Shown: positions 54,985 to 62,918 of the stretch, one piece after another
Numbering within the stretch: the stretch's first letter is position 1
How the letters are laid out: each line of letters begins with the position of its first letter
Assembly (NCBI RefSeq): GCF_001742745.1
Contig: NZ_MJAK01000001.1
Span: 372,001-436,000, forward strand
DNA from: Curtobacterium sp. ER1/6
GTDB taxonomy: Bacteria > Actinomycetota > Actinomycetes > Actinomycetales > Microbacteriaceae
Length of the DNA: 64,000 bases
Direction: 5' to 3'
Program-made: the position numbers and the translations under genes
Notes under the pieces: model-generated
Seen by the model: only the letters and a program-made list of their open reading frames with translations
The model's database searches: none
What the model was told of the DNA's origin: nothing

Positions 54985-55074
54985 GTGGAGTCGTCCCACA
55001 ACACCACGTCCGGGTCGATCGACCCGGACGACGAACCGCGAGCGCGCCCCGCACCCCCACCGTCAGGACGGTGA
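54985..55074 (+). CDS. Candidate leader peptide of the MFS gene
   Basis: 29 codons from GTG 54985 to TGA 55072-55074, preceded by GGAGGAG. The C-terminal part is proline-rich (PRARPAPPPSGR). The stop codon lies directly before the hairpin that covers the ribosome binding site of the MFS gene, the layout of translational attenuators for antibiotic resistance genes. Expression is inferred. Confidence 0.5.
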   Translation: MESSHNTTSGSIDPDDEPRARPAPPPSGR

Positions 55075-55115
55075 GCTGCTGCGTGCTCCGGTGTCCCCCG
55101 GAGGAGGTCAGCAGC
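55075..55115 (+). promoter_or_regulatory. Hairpin masking the MFS ribosome binding site
   Basis: GCTGCTG (55075-55081) pairs with CAGCAGC (55109-55115), enclosing CTCCGG (55086-55091) paired with CCGGAG (55098-55103). The second arm contains part of the ribosome binding site GGAGGAGGT (55100-55108), and the outer stem ends right before GTG 55116. Confidence 0.6.
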
Positions 55116-56477
55116 GTGTCCACCAACACCACCACCTCGGCCGTGTCGACGCACACGAGGCCGATCACCGTCACCAGCCGGTCCGTCGTCGGCATCGCCG
55201 TGCTCGGTCTCGCGACGTTCTTCGCGATCACGACCGAGCTCATGCCCGTCGGCCTGCTCGGCACCATGAGCCGTGACCTCGGCGTCTCCGAGTCCACCAT
55301 GGGCGTCGTCGTGACCGTGTACGCGGCGGCCGTTGCGGTCCTCGCGCTGCCGCTCACCGCGTTCACCGCGCGGCTCCCCCGCAAGGCGGTGCTCGTCGCC
55401 ACCCTGGTCGGCTACGCGGTGTCGAACGTGATGGTCGCGCTCGCCCCGACCTTCGCAGTCGTCTGCGCCGGCCGCGTCGTCGGCGGTGTCGCACACGCGC
55501 TGTTCTTCTCGGTCGCGTCGGCCTACGCGACCCGCATCGTGCCGCCACGGCTGGCCGGCCGGGCGATCGCCTTCGTCTACTCCGGCAGCTCGCTCGGCTT
55601 CGTCCTCGGGGTGCCCCTGGCGACCTGGGTCGCGCAGAGCACCGGTTGGCGGCCGGCCGTCGGTGGGGTCGCACTCGCCGCCGCGGCGCTCGCCGTGGTC
55701 GCCGTGGCGTTCCTGCCGAGCGTCGGCGGGAGCGCGTCGCCGCACATCGGTTCGCCGCGGGCGTGGGCACGCACCGGCCTGCTGGCCGTCGTGGTCGCCG
55801 ACCTGCTGCTCTTCGCCGGCCACTACGTCGTCTACACGTACATCGGCCCCTACGCGATCGACGCCGGGCTCGACGCCGGCATGGTCAGCGGCGCACTCCT
55901 CGTGCTCGGTGGCACCGGGGTCGTCGGGCTCTGGCTCGCCGGGGTCTTCGTCGACCGTGCACCGCGGCAGACGCTCGTCGCCGCCGTCGCCGTGATGGCG
56001 GGGGCCTTCGCCGTGCTGCCGTTCGTCCACGGCTCCCTGCTCGGCACCATGGCGGTCGCCGGCGTGTGGATGGCCGCGAACGGGACGACCGGGACGCTCT
56101 TCATGGCGGCGGCCATCCGGACCGGGGGCGTCTCCCCCGACATCGCCGGCGCGCTCGTCAACGGCGCCTCGAACATCGGGATCGCCGGCGGTGCGGCGAT
56201 CGGCGGCCAGGCGCTCGGCGTCGTCGGGCTGCAGTACCTGCCGTTCGCGGGCGCCGTCGTGCTCGTGGGGTCGCTCGGCGTCGTGCTCGTGGCCCGTCGC
56301 GGCTTCCCGGTCCACACGCACACGCAGGAGCACCTGTCGACGTCGTCGATCGAGGCGATCACGTCGTCGCTCGCGGTGGTCACCACCTCGGTGCCGGTGG
56401 TCAGCCGGGCGATCCAGACGCTGACCGGGTCGGTCGCCGTGTCCACGGGGTCGGTGCGCACGCGTCGCCAGCGCTGA
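55116..56477 (+). CDS. MFS drug-efflux transporter
   Basis: 453 residues from GTG 55116 with a strong GGAGGAGG ribosome binding site. Twelve predicted spans. The signature FFAITTELMPVGLLGTMSRDLGVSESTMG and a GRVVGGVAHALFFSVASAYATRI segment match the DHA1 family that includes chloramphenicol exporters and AraJ-like proteins. It ends with an unusual Ser/Thr/Val-rich tail of ~60 residues. The substrate is unknown; an apparent leader-peptide attenuator upstream suggests induction by a ribosome-stalling drug. Confidence 0.85.
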   Translation: MSTNTTTSAVSTHTRPITVTSRSVVGIAVLGLATFFAITTELMPVGLLGTMSRDLGVSESTMGVVVTVYAAAVAVLALPLTAFTARLPRKAVLVATLVGYAVSNVMVALAPTFAVVCAGRVVGGVAHALFFSVASAYATRIVPPRLAGRAIAFVYSGSSLGFVLGVPLATWVAQSTGWRPAVGGVALAAAALAVVAVAFLPSVGGSASPHIGSPRAWARTGLLAVVVADLLLFAGHYVVYTYIGPYAIDAGLDAGMVSGALLVLGGTGVVGLWLAGVFVDRAPRQTLVAAVAVMAGAFAVLPFVHGSLLGTMAVAGVWMAANGTTGTLFMAAAIRTGGVSPDIAGALVNGASNIGIAGGAAIGGQALGVVGLQYLPFAGAVVLVGSLGVVLVARRGFPVHTHTQEHLSTSSIEAITSSLAVVTTSVPVVSRAIQTLTGSVAVSTGSVRTRRQR

Positions 56478-56862
56478 GGCACGTCCGGCGCGCGACGTGC
56501 GGGCGTGCGGGTGCGCGGCGGACGGGTGTCGACTCGCCCGGGTGCCGGTCGTCGAGGTTCCACGATCCCGGGACCTCGGCGCGGACGACCCGGCTCCTCG
56601 GGACCCGGGGCTTCGCTGCCGGCGAGTCCCGGGACCTCGACGGCGCGCGGCGGGCGGGTCGTGCGGGCCCTGTCGGGCCAGGTGACGCCGGCCGGGAGGC
56701 TCGGGGCGGCTCCGGCGGTGCGCCCCGCCTGGTCACGGCACGGACCGGGAGGCTCGGCGCGGTCCCGGTGGGGTGCGGTCCGGGGGCGCGGGCTCGCGGT
56801 GCCGCCACGACGCGGACGGGCGGGCCGGCAGTGCGCCGACCCGCCCCGCCCCCGTCGCCGGG
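56478..56862. other. GC-rich intergenic region with degenerate repeats
   Basis: CCGGGAGGCTCGG occurs at 56692 and 56745 within an imperfect ~53-bp repeat, and TCCCGGGACCTCG occurs twice (about 56565-56578 and 56627-56639). No gene is seen. It may be decayed sequence or structured termination region between convergent genes. Confidence 0.4.
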
Positions 56863-59148
56863 TCAGTCCTGCAGGTGCGTCGTGCGGCGACGGTTGCGCA
56901 CGGCCCGGAACGTCAGCAGACCGCCGCCCAGCAGGACGAACGCACCCGCGGCGATCAGCCCCGGCGTGAGCTCGGCACCGGTGAACGCGAGCGCACCGCC
57001 CGTCCCGGTGCCACCCGCGATGCCGACCGGCGCGGTCGTCGGCCCGGTGCCCGGCCCGACCGGTGCGGTCGGAGCGGGCGTCAGCTGCGTGGTCGGCGGT
57101 ACGGCCACGGCGGGCAGCGCGATCGCCAGCGGTGTCGGGGTCGCACCGACGGCGGCCGTGGTCACGGCCACGGGCTCGCTGGAGCGGTCCTCGACGGTCG
57201 CGACCACCGAGTAGGCGGTGCTCGGGCGCAGGCCGGTCAGGTCGAACGCGCCGTCCGCGTCCGTCGTGGCCCCGACGGGGCTGCCGTCGGCCGGGTCGAC
57301 GGGCGTCGCGACGACCTCGGCTCCGCCTACGGCCGCGCCGTCGGCGTCCGTCACGGTGCCGGGCTGCTCCACGGTCGGCAGCGGCAGGACGAACGCGACC
57401 GGCGTCGGTGCGGCTCCGGGCCCGGCCGAGGTGACGGTCTGGGGGTCCGCTCCGTCGACCGTCAGCACGTAGGGCGTCGCGGGCGTCAACCCGACGAGGT
57501 CGAACGACCCGTCGGCACCCGTGCTGCCCTGGACGTCGGCACCGGCACCCGCATCGACCGGGCGGGCGGTGACGGTCGTCCCGGCGACCGGCGTGCCGTC
57601 GGTGTACGTCACCGTCCCCGTCTGCGACACGGTCTGCGGGACCGGTGCGACGAAGGGGAAGTCCGCCGTGACCGTGCCGTCGGCCGGGACCGTGACGGCG
57701 ACCTCGGTCGGTCCCGTGGCCCCCGTCACCGGAGCGACGGTGCGGACCGTGTAGCTCCCCGGACGCAGGCGGAGGTCGTACGAGCCGTCCGCCGCGGTCT
57801 CGACCGTCACGACGACCTGGTCGCCCTGCACGAGTTCGATCGTCACGGGCGAGGTCGGTGCCGTGCCGTCGAGCGTCACGCGACCGCTCACCGTCCCCAG
57901 CGGTGCCCGGACGACGATCGGCGGCACGGTCGCCGACGGAGCCCCGTCCGCGCCCGTGGTCGCGGTCACCGGCGTCGCGCCGGCGGTGGTGGCGCTGATC
58001 GCCGTCCCCGCGGGCAGGCCGGAGGCGCTCCACCGGCCGTCGCCGTCGCTGACCACCTCGGCCAGGACCGTGCCCGTCGCCGGGTCGGTCACCGTGACGG
58101 TGGCGTCGGCGACCGGGAGGCCGTCCTCGTCCACCACGGTGCCGTCGGCCCCGACCGTGCCGGGAGGCGTGCTGAAGGCGAAGTCGGCGCCGGTGACGTC
58201 GCTGCGCAGGGACACGGCGGCCGGTGCCCGGTCGACCGCCGCGTTGCCGGGCGTGGCGATCGACACCCGGTAGCCGTCGGCCTGCGTCAGGGCGTCGAAC
58301 GAGTACGCGCCGTCGGCGTCGGTCGTGGTGGTGTACTCGGTGCCGTTCGGTGCGGTCGCGGTCACCAGGGTCCCGGGCAGTGCCGCACCGTCGAGGGTCG
58401 CGACGCCGGACAGGGACGAGGTGCGGTTCGCGAACCAGGTCTGGTAGACGGGGAACCCGCTCCGCTGCTGGTACGTGATCGTCAGGGTACCGAGCGAGGC
58501 GGTCGGCGTGAACCACGCGGTGGCTCCGGCCGTGTCGCTCGCCGTCGGGTTGCCGACGAGGACGCCGGTCGTCGCGTTCCACGTCGGGACGTCCCGCCCG
58601 GTGGTGCCGTCGCCGTCCGCGTCGCAGGACCAGCCGCCCGGCGAGCCCGCGGTACACGAGTTGTACGCTCCGGCGAAGCCCAGCTGCGCGACCGAGGCGG
58701 GGGTGCCGTCCGCGAGCGTCGCCGTGATGGTGGCCTGGTCGGCGTCGATGTCGCCCAGCACGAACGACCACCCGCCGGCGCCCGGAGTGCCACCCGCGAA
58801 GGTGTAGGTGGTGACGGCGGGGCTGGTCGCGTTGTCCGTGTCGGGTCGCTGGTTGATGTACGAGTTCCCCCGGCTGCTGCCGTACACGGCTCCGGGCGGC
58901 GTCGAGGGCCCCTGCCAGGTCGACGCGCCGGAGACCACCTGCGTCTGACGCGAGGTCGACGTGAACGTGGTCTCCGGGAAGCCCGGCAGCGCGACGGCTC
59001 CGCTGTAGGCGCGGGCGGACCCGGCGACGGTGAAGACGCCCCAGTGCCCCGCGGTCGCGGCGGAGGCGCTCGTCACGCCGCTCACCGCCAGCCCGGCCCC
59101 GAGGACGACGGCGATGCCGCCGGCGGTGATGGTGCGCAATCCGCGCAT
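56863..59148 (-). CDS. Secreted surface protein with Cna-B/carboxypeptidase-like repeats and LAxTG sorting signal
   Basis: 761 residues. A signal peptide (ITAGGIAVVLGAGLAVSGVTSASA) precedes an N-terminal domain of ~240 residues, then several tandem beta-sandwich modules of ~70-100 residues with the pattern V..A.V....D..G....TTDADGAYSF (four or five copies). The C-terminus is ALAFTGAEL, a hydrophobic span and RNRRR: an LAxTG signal of the class E sortase type. A wall-anchored stalk-like protein is likely. No sortase gene is in the window. Confidence 0.88.
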   Translation of the reverse strand: MRGLRTITAGGIAVVLGAGLAVSGVTSASAATAGHWGVFTVAGSARAYSGAVALPGFPETTFTSTSRQTQVVSGASTWQGPSTPPGAVYGSSRGNSYINQRPDTDNATSPAVTTYTFAGGTPGAGGWSFVLGDIDADQATITATLADGTPASVAQLGFAGAYNSCTAGSPGGWSCDADGDGTTGRDVPTWNATTGVLVGNPTASDTAGATAWFTPTASLGTLTITYQQRSGFPVYQTWFANRTSSLSGVATLDGAALPGTLVTATAPNGTEYTTTTDADGAYSFDALTQADGYRVSIATPGNAAVDRAPAAVSLRSDVTGADFAFSTPPGTVGADGTVVDEDGLPVADATVTVTDPATGTVLAEVVSDGDGRWSASGLPAGTAISATTAGATPVTATTGADGAPSATVPPIVVRAPLGTVSGRVTLDGTAPTSPVTIELVQGDQVVVTVETAADGSYDLRLRPGSYTVRTVAPVTGATGPTEVAVTVPADGTVTADFPFVAPVPQTVSQTGTVTYTDGTPVAGTTVTARPVDAGAGADVQGSTGADGSFDLVGLTPATPYVLTVDGADPQTVTSAGPGAAPTPVAFVLPLPTVEQPGTVTDADGAAVGGAEVVATPVDPADGSPVGATTDADGAFDLTGLRPSTAYSVVATVEDRSSEPVAVTTAAVGATPTPLAIALPAVAVPPTTQLTPAPTAPVGPGTGPTTAPVGIAGGTGTGGALAFTGAELTPGLIAAGAFVLLGGGLLTFRAVRNRRRTTHLQD

Positions 59149-59231
59149 GTGTGCTCCCCTGTGTCGGCGCCACCTGTCCTTGACGCTTCCTCAGGCTATC
59201 CGTGTCCCGCGGACGGGGGCCGGTCCCCAGG

Positions 59232-59702
59232 TCACGGATCGGTGACGGCGGACACCAGTCGGTCGAGTGCGACCACCTGCCCCGCCACGAGCATCTCGCG
59301 CGCCTCGTCGACCGGGACCCACCGCGCCTCGTCGACCTCCGGCACCTCGACGAAGCGGCCGGACCCGCGCGGCAGCTCGAGCCGCACGGTGTTGCTCCGG
59401 ACCACGTCGACGACGAACCCCTGGGCCGGCAGGGCGAACACCCGCACCCGCTTGCCCGACGCCTGGCGGACCTCGCCGAGGTCGACGACCTCCCCGTCGG
59501 GAGCCGCGACCCCGATCTCCTCGGCGAACTCGCGGCGGGCCGCGGCGAGGGCGTCCTCGCCCTCCTCGAGCAGTCCCTTCGGGATCGACCACGCCCGCGG
59601 GCGGCGCCGCCAGAACGGCCCGCCCATGTGCGCGAGGAACACCTGCAGGTCGCCGTCGTGCGGCGACCCGCGGTGCAGCAGGAGCCCGGCGCTGGTGACC
59701 AC
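59232..59702 (-). CDS. NUDIX hydrolase
   Basis: 156 residues from GTG 59700-59702. The NUDIX box GLLEEGEDALAAARREFAEE-IGV is complete and the preceding IPK is typical of the ADP-ribose/Ap4A-like branch. PFWRRRPRAWSIPKG is a family motif of DUF-type Nudix proteins with predicted phosphohydrolase activity. The reverse-strand hexamer TACGCT lies 6 nt before the start. Confidence 0.88.
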   Translation of the reverse strand: MVTSAGLLLHRGSPHDGDLQVFLAHMGGPFWRRRPRAWSIPKGLLEEGEDALAAARREFAEEIGVAAPDGEVVDLGEVRQASGKRVRVFALPAQGFVVDVVRSNTVRLELPRGSGRFVEVPEVDEARWVPVDEAREMLVAGQVVALDRLVSAVTDP

Positions 59703-59708
59703 GGGTCG

Positions 59709-59714
59709 AGCGTA
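59709..59714 (-). promoter_or_regulatory. -10 hexamer TACGCT of the NUDIX gene, leaderless arrangement
   Basis: TACGCT on the reverse strand, 6 nt before the GTG. Confidence 0.45.
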
Positions 59715-59739
59715 CCGAGCGCCGGCGGGCCGGTGCCGG

Positions 59740-60780
59740 TCAGCCCGCGGTGGTCCGCAGCACGGCCGCGAGCCGTCCGGTGAGCCATGCGACGCCCCGG
59801 TCGTTGGGGTGGAGCGCCCCGGGCTCGAGGTCGATGCGGCTGAGGTCACCGGTGCCGGCGAGCGAGACACCGGCGACGTACGGGCGGGTGGTCGCGCACG
59901 CCGAGTGGGCCTGCGACCGGGCGAACACGTCGAGGAAGGTCACCCCGGCCGCCCGTGCCGCCGCCGCGGACACCTCGTCGAGCTCCTCCTGCACCCCGTG
60001 CAGGTAGCGCACGTCGGTGTCGGTGAACGGGTAGGTGTCGCGCGGGAACGAACCCGCGAGTGACCCGAGGTCGAGCGCGGACCGGAAGCACCCGCGGTCA
60101 GGCGTGTGGTCGGCGTCGGGGAAGATCGCCGGGTACCCGACAAGCACGACCTCGGCGTTCGGCGCCGCCCGGCGGACGGCCGCGAGCGTGTCGGCGATGC
60201 CGAGCGCGACGCGGGAACGGATGCGGACCTCGAGGTCGTCGACGCCGTCGTGCACCAGCGTGCTCCGGCAGGACGGGGCGTCGCGGCCGGAGAACACCGG
60301 TCCCCGCGCGGAGAGCGCCAGGCACGACGCGGCGGTCCCGAAGAGGTCGGCGTCGTTCCCCCCGATCGTCAGGGTGACGAGCCGGGTGCGCCCCGAGAGC
60401 GCACGGACCTGCGGCGGCACCCCGCGGAACTGGTGGCCGGAGACCACGTCGCGGCTGGTGGCCCCGGCGCAGCTGACGTCGGTCAGCGCGAGGCCGAAGC
60501 GCGCGGCGATCCGGTGCGGGAAGTCCCGCGCGGACTGCCCGCACGCGTTCGTCGGCAGCCGCGTCGGGTCCGGCAGGCCGTAGCCGGCCGAGTACGAGTC
60601 GCCGAGCGCGACGTACTCGCTTCCCGGCGGGATCGCGGCGAGGGTCTCCGCGGGCTCGTCGGTCACCGGGTAGGGCTCCGGGACGGGCCACATGGGGGCC
60701 GCAGCGGCCCGCTCACCCGGTCCGGCACCGGGCGACCACGGCAGGACCGCCGCCACCGCCACGACGGCGAGCACGGCCAC
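59740..60780 (-). CDS. Secreted SGNH/GDSL-family lipase or esterase
   Basis: 346 residues from GTG 60778-60780. ALGDSYSAGYG (Ser nucleophile), TIGGNDADLFG and LHPNDRGVAWL (Asp-His) complete the SGNH set, and several cysteines are probably paired. Streptomyces secreted SGNH lipases have the same arrangement. With the GTG start the signal peptide lacks its positive n-region; a CTG at 60814-60816 with GGAG upstream would add 12 residues (MKRTARPKRLVA...) and give a normal one. Confidence 0.88.
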   Translation of the reverse strand: MAVLAVVAVAAVLPWSPGAGPGERAAAAPMWPVPEPYPVTDEPAETLAAIPPGSEYVALGDSYSAGYGLPDPTRLPTNACGQSARDFPHRIAARFGLALTDVSCAGATSRDVVSGHQFRGVPPQVRALSGRTRLVTLTIGGNDADLFGTAASCLALSARGPVFSGRDAPSCRSTLVHDGVDDLEVRIRSRVALGIADTLAAVRRAAPNAEVVLVGYPAIFPDADHTPDRGCFRSALDLGSLAGSFPRDTYPFTDTDVRYLHGVQEELDEVSAAAARAAGVTFLDVFARSQAHSACATTRPYVAGVSLAGTGDLSRIDLEPGALHPNDRGVAWLTGRLAAVLRTTAG

Positions 60781-60898
60781 GGCGGCGACGAGCCGCTTCG
60801 GGCGGGCGGTGCGCTTCAGGGGGTGCTCCAGGTGGACGAGGGACGGCGACGGACGACGGACGGACGGGCAAGACTACCCGTCCGCACCCGCCGTCACG

Positions 60899-61255
60899 TC
60901 AGCGGCGACCGAGGCGCCGCTCTCCCCCGCTGCCGGTCTGGTACTGCAGCCCGTAGTGCTCGTACAGCACCGGCTCGGTCGACGCCTCGAGCTCGCCGTC
61001 GGTCGGGATGGTGGGCGAGTCCTTCACGAGCTTCTTCGAGAACGCGGCGCGCAGGTGCTTCGGCGCGACCGTCGCCCCGACGAGCGGCACGAACAGCAGC
61101 TTCTGGAACCCGGGCAGTCCGGTGGTCACGGCGCCGAACGCCGGGTCGGAGGTCGCGGTGTCGTAGTAGATGCTCTCGAGCGTGCCGATCTTGTCCTCGG
61201 TGTCGTCGACGACGGGCAGGCCGATCCAGTCACGGATGTTGGCGGCTTCGAACAC
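60899..61255 (-). CDS. PRC-barrel domain protein
   Basis: 118 residues from GTG 61253-61255 with AAGGAG upstream. IRDWIGLPVVDDTEDKIGTLESIYYD is the PRC-barrel start. A C-terminal region of ~40 residues (PKHLRAAFSKKLVKDSPTI...) completes the fold. PRC-barrel proteins occur in stress, RNA-processing and photosynthetic contexts; the role here is unknown. Confidence 0.85.
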   Translation of the reverse strand: MFEAANIRDWIGLPVVDDTEDKIGTLESIYYDTATSDPAFGAVTTGLPGFQKLLFVPLVGATVAPKHLRAAFSKKLVKDSPTIPTDGELEASTEPVLYEHYGLQYQTGSGGERRLGRR

Positions 61256-61330
61256 GGGTGCTCCTTCCGAGCGGTGGTCCTTCGAGCTGGTGTGCTCCTC
61301 GGCGACGCTACCGGTGCGCCCCCGAGCGCT

Positions 61331-62305
61331 TCACACCGGTTGTGCCCGGACGGGCAGCGAGTCGACGGCGGCGAGCACGTCGTCGACCCCGACCGCCAGG
61401 AGCGCTGGGTCCGGGTCCTCGGCGAAGACGTCGCCGCGGCGGACCGAGGCGTCCGTGAGGACGACGTGCGGGCCGGAGGCCGGAGGCCCCCACGCCTCGG
61501 GCGGGGCGGGTCCGAACACGACGACCGACGGGATGCCGTAGGCCGACGCGAGGTGCGCAGCTCCGGTGTCGACCGTGACCACGAGCGACGCCCCGGCGAC
61601 CACGCCGGCGAAGGCCTGCAGCTCGAGCGCCCCCGCGAGGACCGCCGAGGGGTCGAGCCCGGCCGCCTGCGCGACGGTGGTGGCGCGCTCGACGTCGTCC
61701 GCGCCTCCCGTCAGGACGACGTCGAGACCGCGCTCCCGGAGCCCGCGCACCACGTCGGCGAAGCGGTCCGTCGGCCAGTGCCGTGCCCCGTGGAAGGCGC
61801 CGATGTGCACCACCGCGGCACCCGGCGCGACCGAGGGTGCCTGCGGGCGGGCGATGGCGACCTCGTCGGGGTCGGCGGGGATGCCGTGCCAGGTGACCAG
61901 GTCGGCCCAGCGCTCGCGCTCGTGCACGTCGTCCGGCCACTCCGGTCCTTCGTAGCCGTGCGTCGGGTCGGCGTGGCCGATCACCCGTCGCGCGCCGAGC
62001 GCGGCGATCAGGTCCGACGACTCCGGCCCGGCACCGTGCAGGTTCACGGCGACGTCGACCGCGCCGGTCGGCGCGGCGATCGCGTGGTCGAGGCCGTGCT
62101 GGGCGAGGTGCACGTCCACCGGCAGCAGCTCGACGACCGGGGCGAGCCACGCGGTCGTCGCGAGCGTGATGCGGTGGCCGGGGAAGGCCCGGCGGAGCGC
62201 GTGCAGCGCGGGGACGGCGACGAGCGCGTCGCCGAGCTTGATGGCGCGGAGGACCAGGAGGTCCGGGCGGCCGTCGGACGGTGGCAGGGCGGGGACAGCG
62301 GTCAC
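61331..62305 (-). CDS. Glycosyltransferase family 9 protein
   Basis: 324 residues from GTG 62303-62305. DLLVLRAIKLGDALVAVPALHALRRAFPG and VVHIGAFHGARHWPTDRFADVV, with VTVDTGAAHLASAYGIPSVVVFGP, are the GT9 heptosyltransferase signatures. TACCGT lies 6 nt before the start. It is divergent from the HAD-GT9 pair, with the three forming a small glycan cluster. Confidence 0.9.
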   Translation of the reverse strand: MTAVPALPPSDGRPDLLVLRAIKLGDALVAVPALHALRRAFPGHRITLATTAWLAPVVELLPVDVHLAQHGLDHAIAAPTGAVDVAVNLHGAGPESSDLIAALGARRVIGHADPTHGYEGPEWPDDVHERERWADLVTWHGIPADPDEVAIARPQAPSVAPGAAVVHIGAFHGARHWPTDRFADVVRGLRERGLDVVLTGGADDVERATTVAQAAGLDPSAVLAGALELQAFAGVVAGASLVVTVDTGAAHLASAYGIPSVVVFGPAPPEAWGPPASGPHVVLTDASVRRGDVFAEDPDPALLAVGVDDVLAAVDSLPVRAQPV

Positions 62306-62311
62306 GGTACG

Positions 62312-62317
62312 ACGGTA
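62312..62317 (-). promoter_or_regulatory. -10 hexamer TACCGT of the GT9 gene, leaderless arrangement
   Basis: Same hexamer and 6-nt spacing as apt. Confidence 0.45.
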
Positions 62318-62366
62318 TCCGGACTGCGCTGTGGCGGTTCACGGCTCCGGACCGGTACCAAGGAGC

Positions 62367-62918
62367 ATGGCTCTCGCGAAGGACCGCCTCGTCCGCGGTC
62401 TGCTCTTCGACCGTGACGACACGATCGTCATCGACGTCCCGTACAACGCCGACCCGCACCGCGTGGTGCCCGTGCCGGGTGCTCACCGGGCGGTCGAGCG
62501 GGCTCGAGCCGCGGGGCTGCTCGTCGGCGTCGTGACCAACCAGTCGGCGATCGCCAAGGGCCTGGCGACCCGGGAGCAGGTCGACGCGACCAACGCCCGC
62601 GTCGACGAGCTGGTCGGGCCGTTCGACGTGTGGTGCGTCTGCCCGCACGACGCCGGTGACGGCTGCTCGTGCCGGAAGCCCCGTCCCGGCATGGTGCTCG
62701 ACGCGGCCGAGCGGCTCGGCGTCGACCCGTCGGAGCTCGTCGTGGTCGGCGACATCGGCGCCGACGTCGGCGCGGCGGCGGCGGCCGGAGCGCAGGGCAT
62801 CCTCGTGCCGACGGCCCGCACGCGCACCGAGGAGGTCGACGCGGCCACGACCGTCGCCGCCGACCTGGCCGAGGCCGTGGACCTCGTGCTCGCCCGCGTC
62901 CCCGCCGGACGCGCGTGA
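62367..62918 (+). CDS. HAD-IIIA phosphatase (GmhB-like)
   Basis: 183 residues from ATG 62367 with AGGAGC upstream. LLFDRDDTIV (catalytic Asp pair), VVTNQSAIAKG (Thr), a Zn-binding loop CVCPHDAGDGCSCRKPRPGM and VVVGDIGADV complete the HAD set. The zinc loop is characteristic of D-glycero-D-manno-heptose-1,7-bisphosphate phosphatase and histidinol phosphatase. The GT9 neighbours favour the heptose alternative. It overlaps the next gene by 4 bp (GTGA). Confidence 0.88.
   Translation: MALAKDRLVRGLLFDRDDTIVIDVPYNADPHRVVPVPGAHRAVERARAAGLLVGVVTNQSAIAKGLATREQVDATNARVDELVGPFDVWCVCPHDAGDGCSCRKPRPGMVLDAAERLGVDPSELVVVGDIGADVGAAAAAGAQGILVPTARTRTEEVDAATTVAADLAEAVDLVLARVPAGRA

Noticed and set aside
55850..59788. 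Minus-strand ORF of 1312 codons
   Set aside because: It runs through the LAxTG protein in another frame and antisense to the MFS gene. Composition (Arg/Gly/Thr-rich) is that of a shadow frame.
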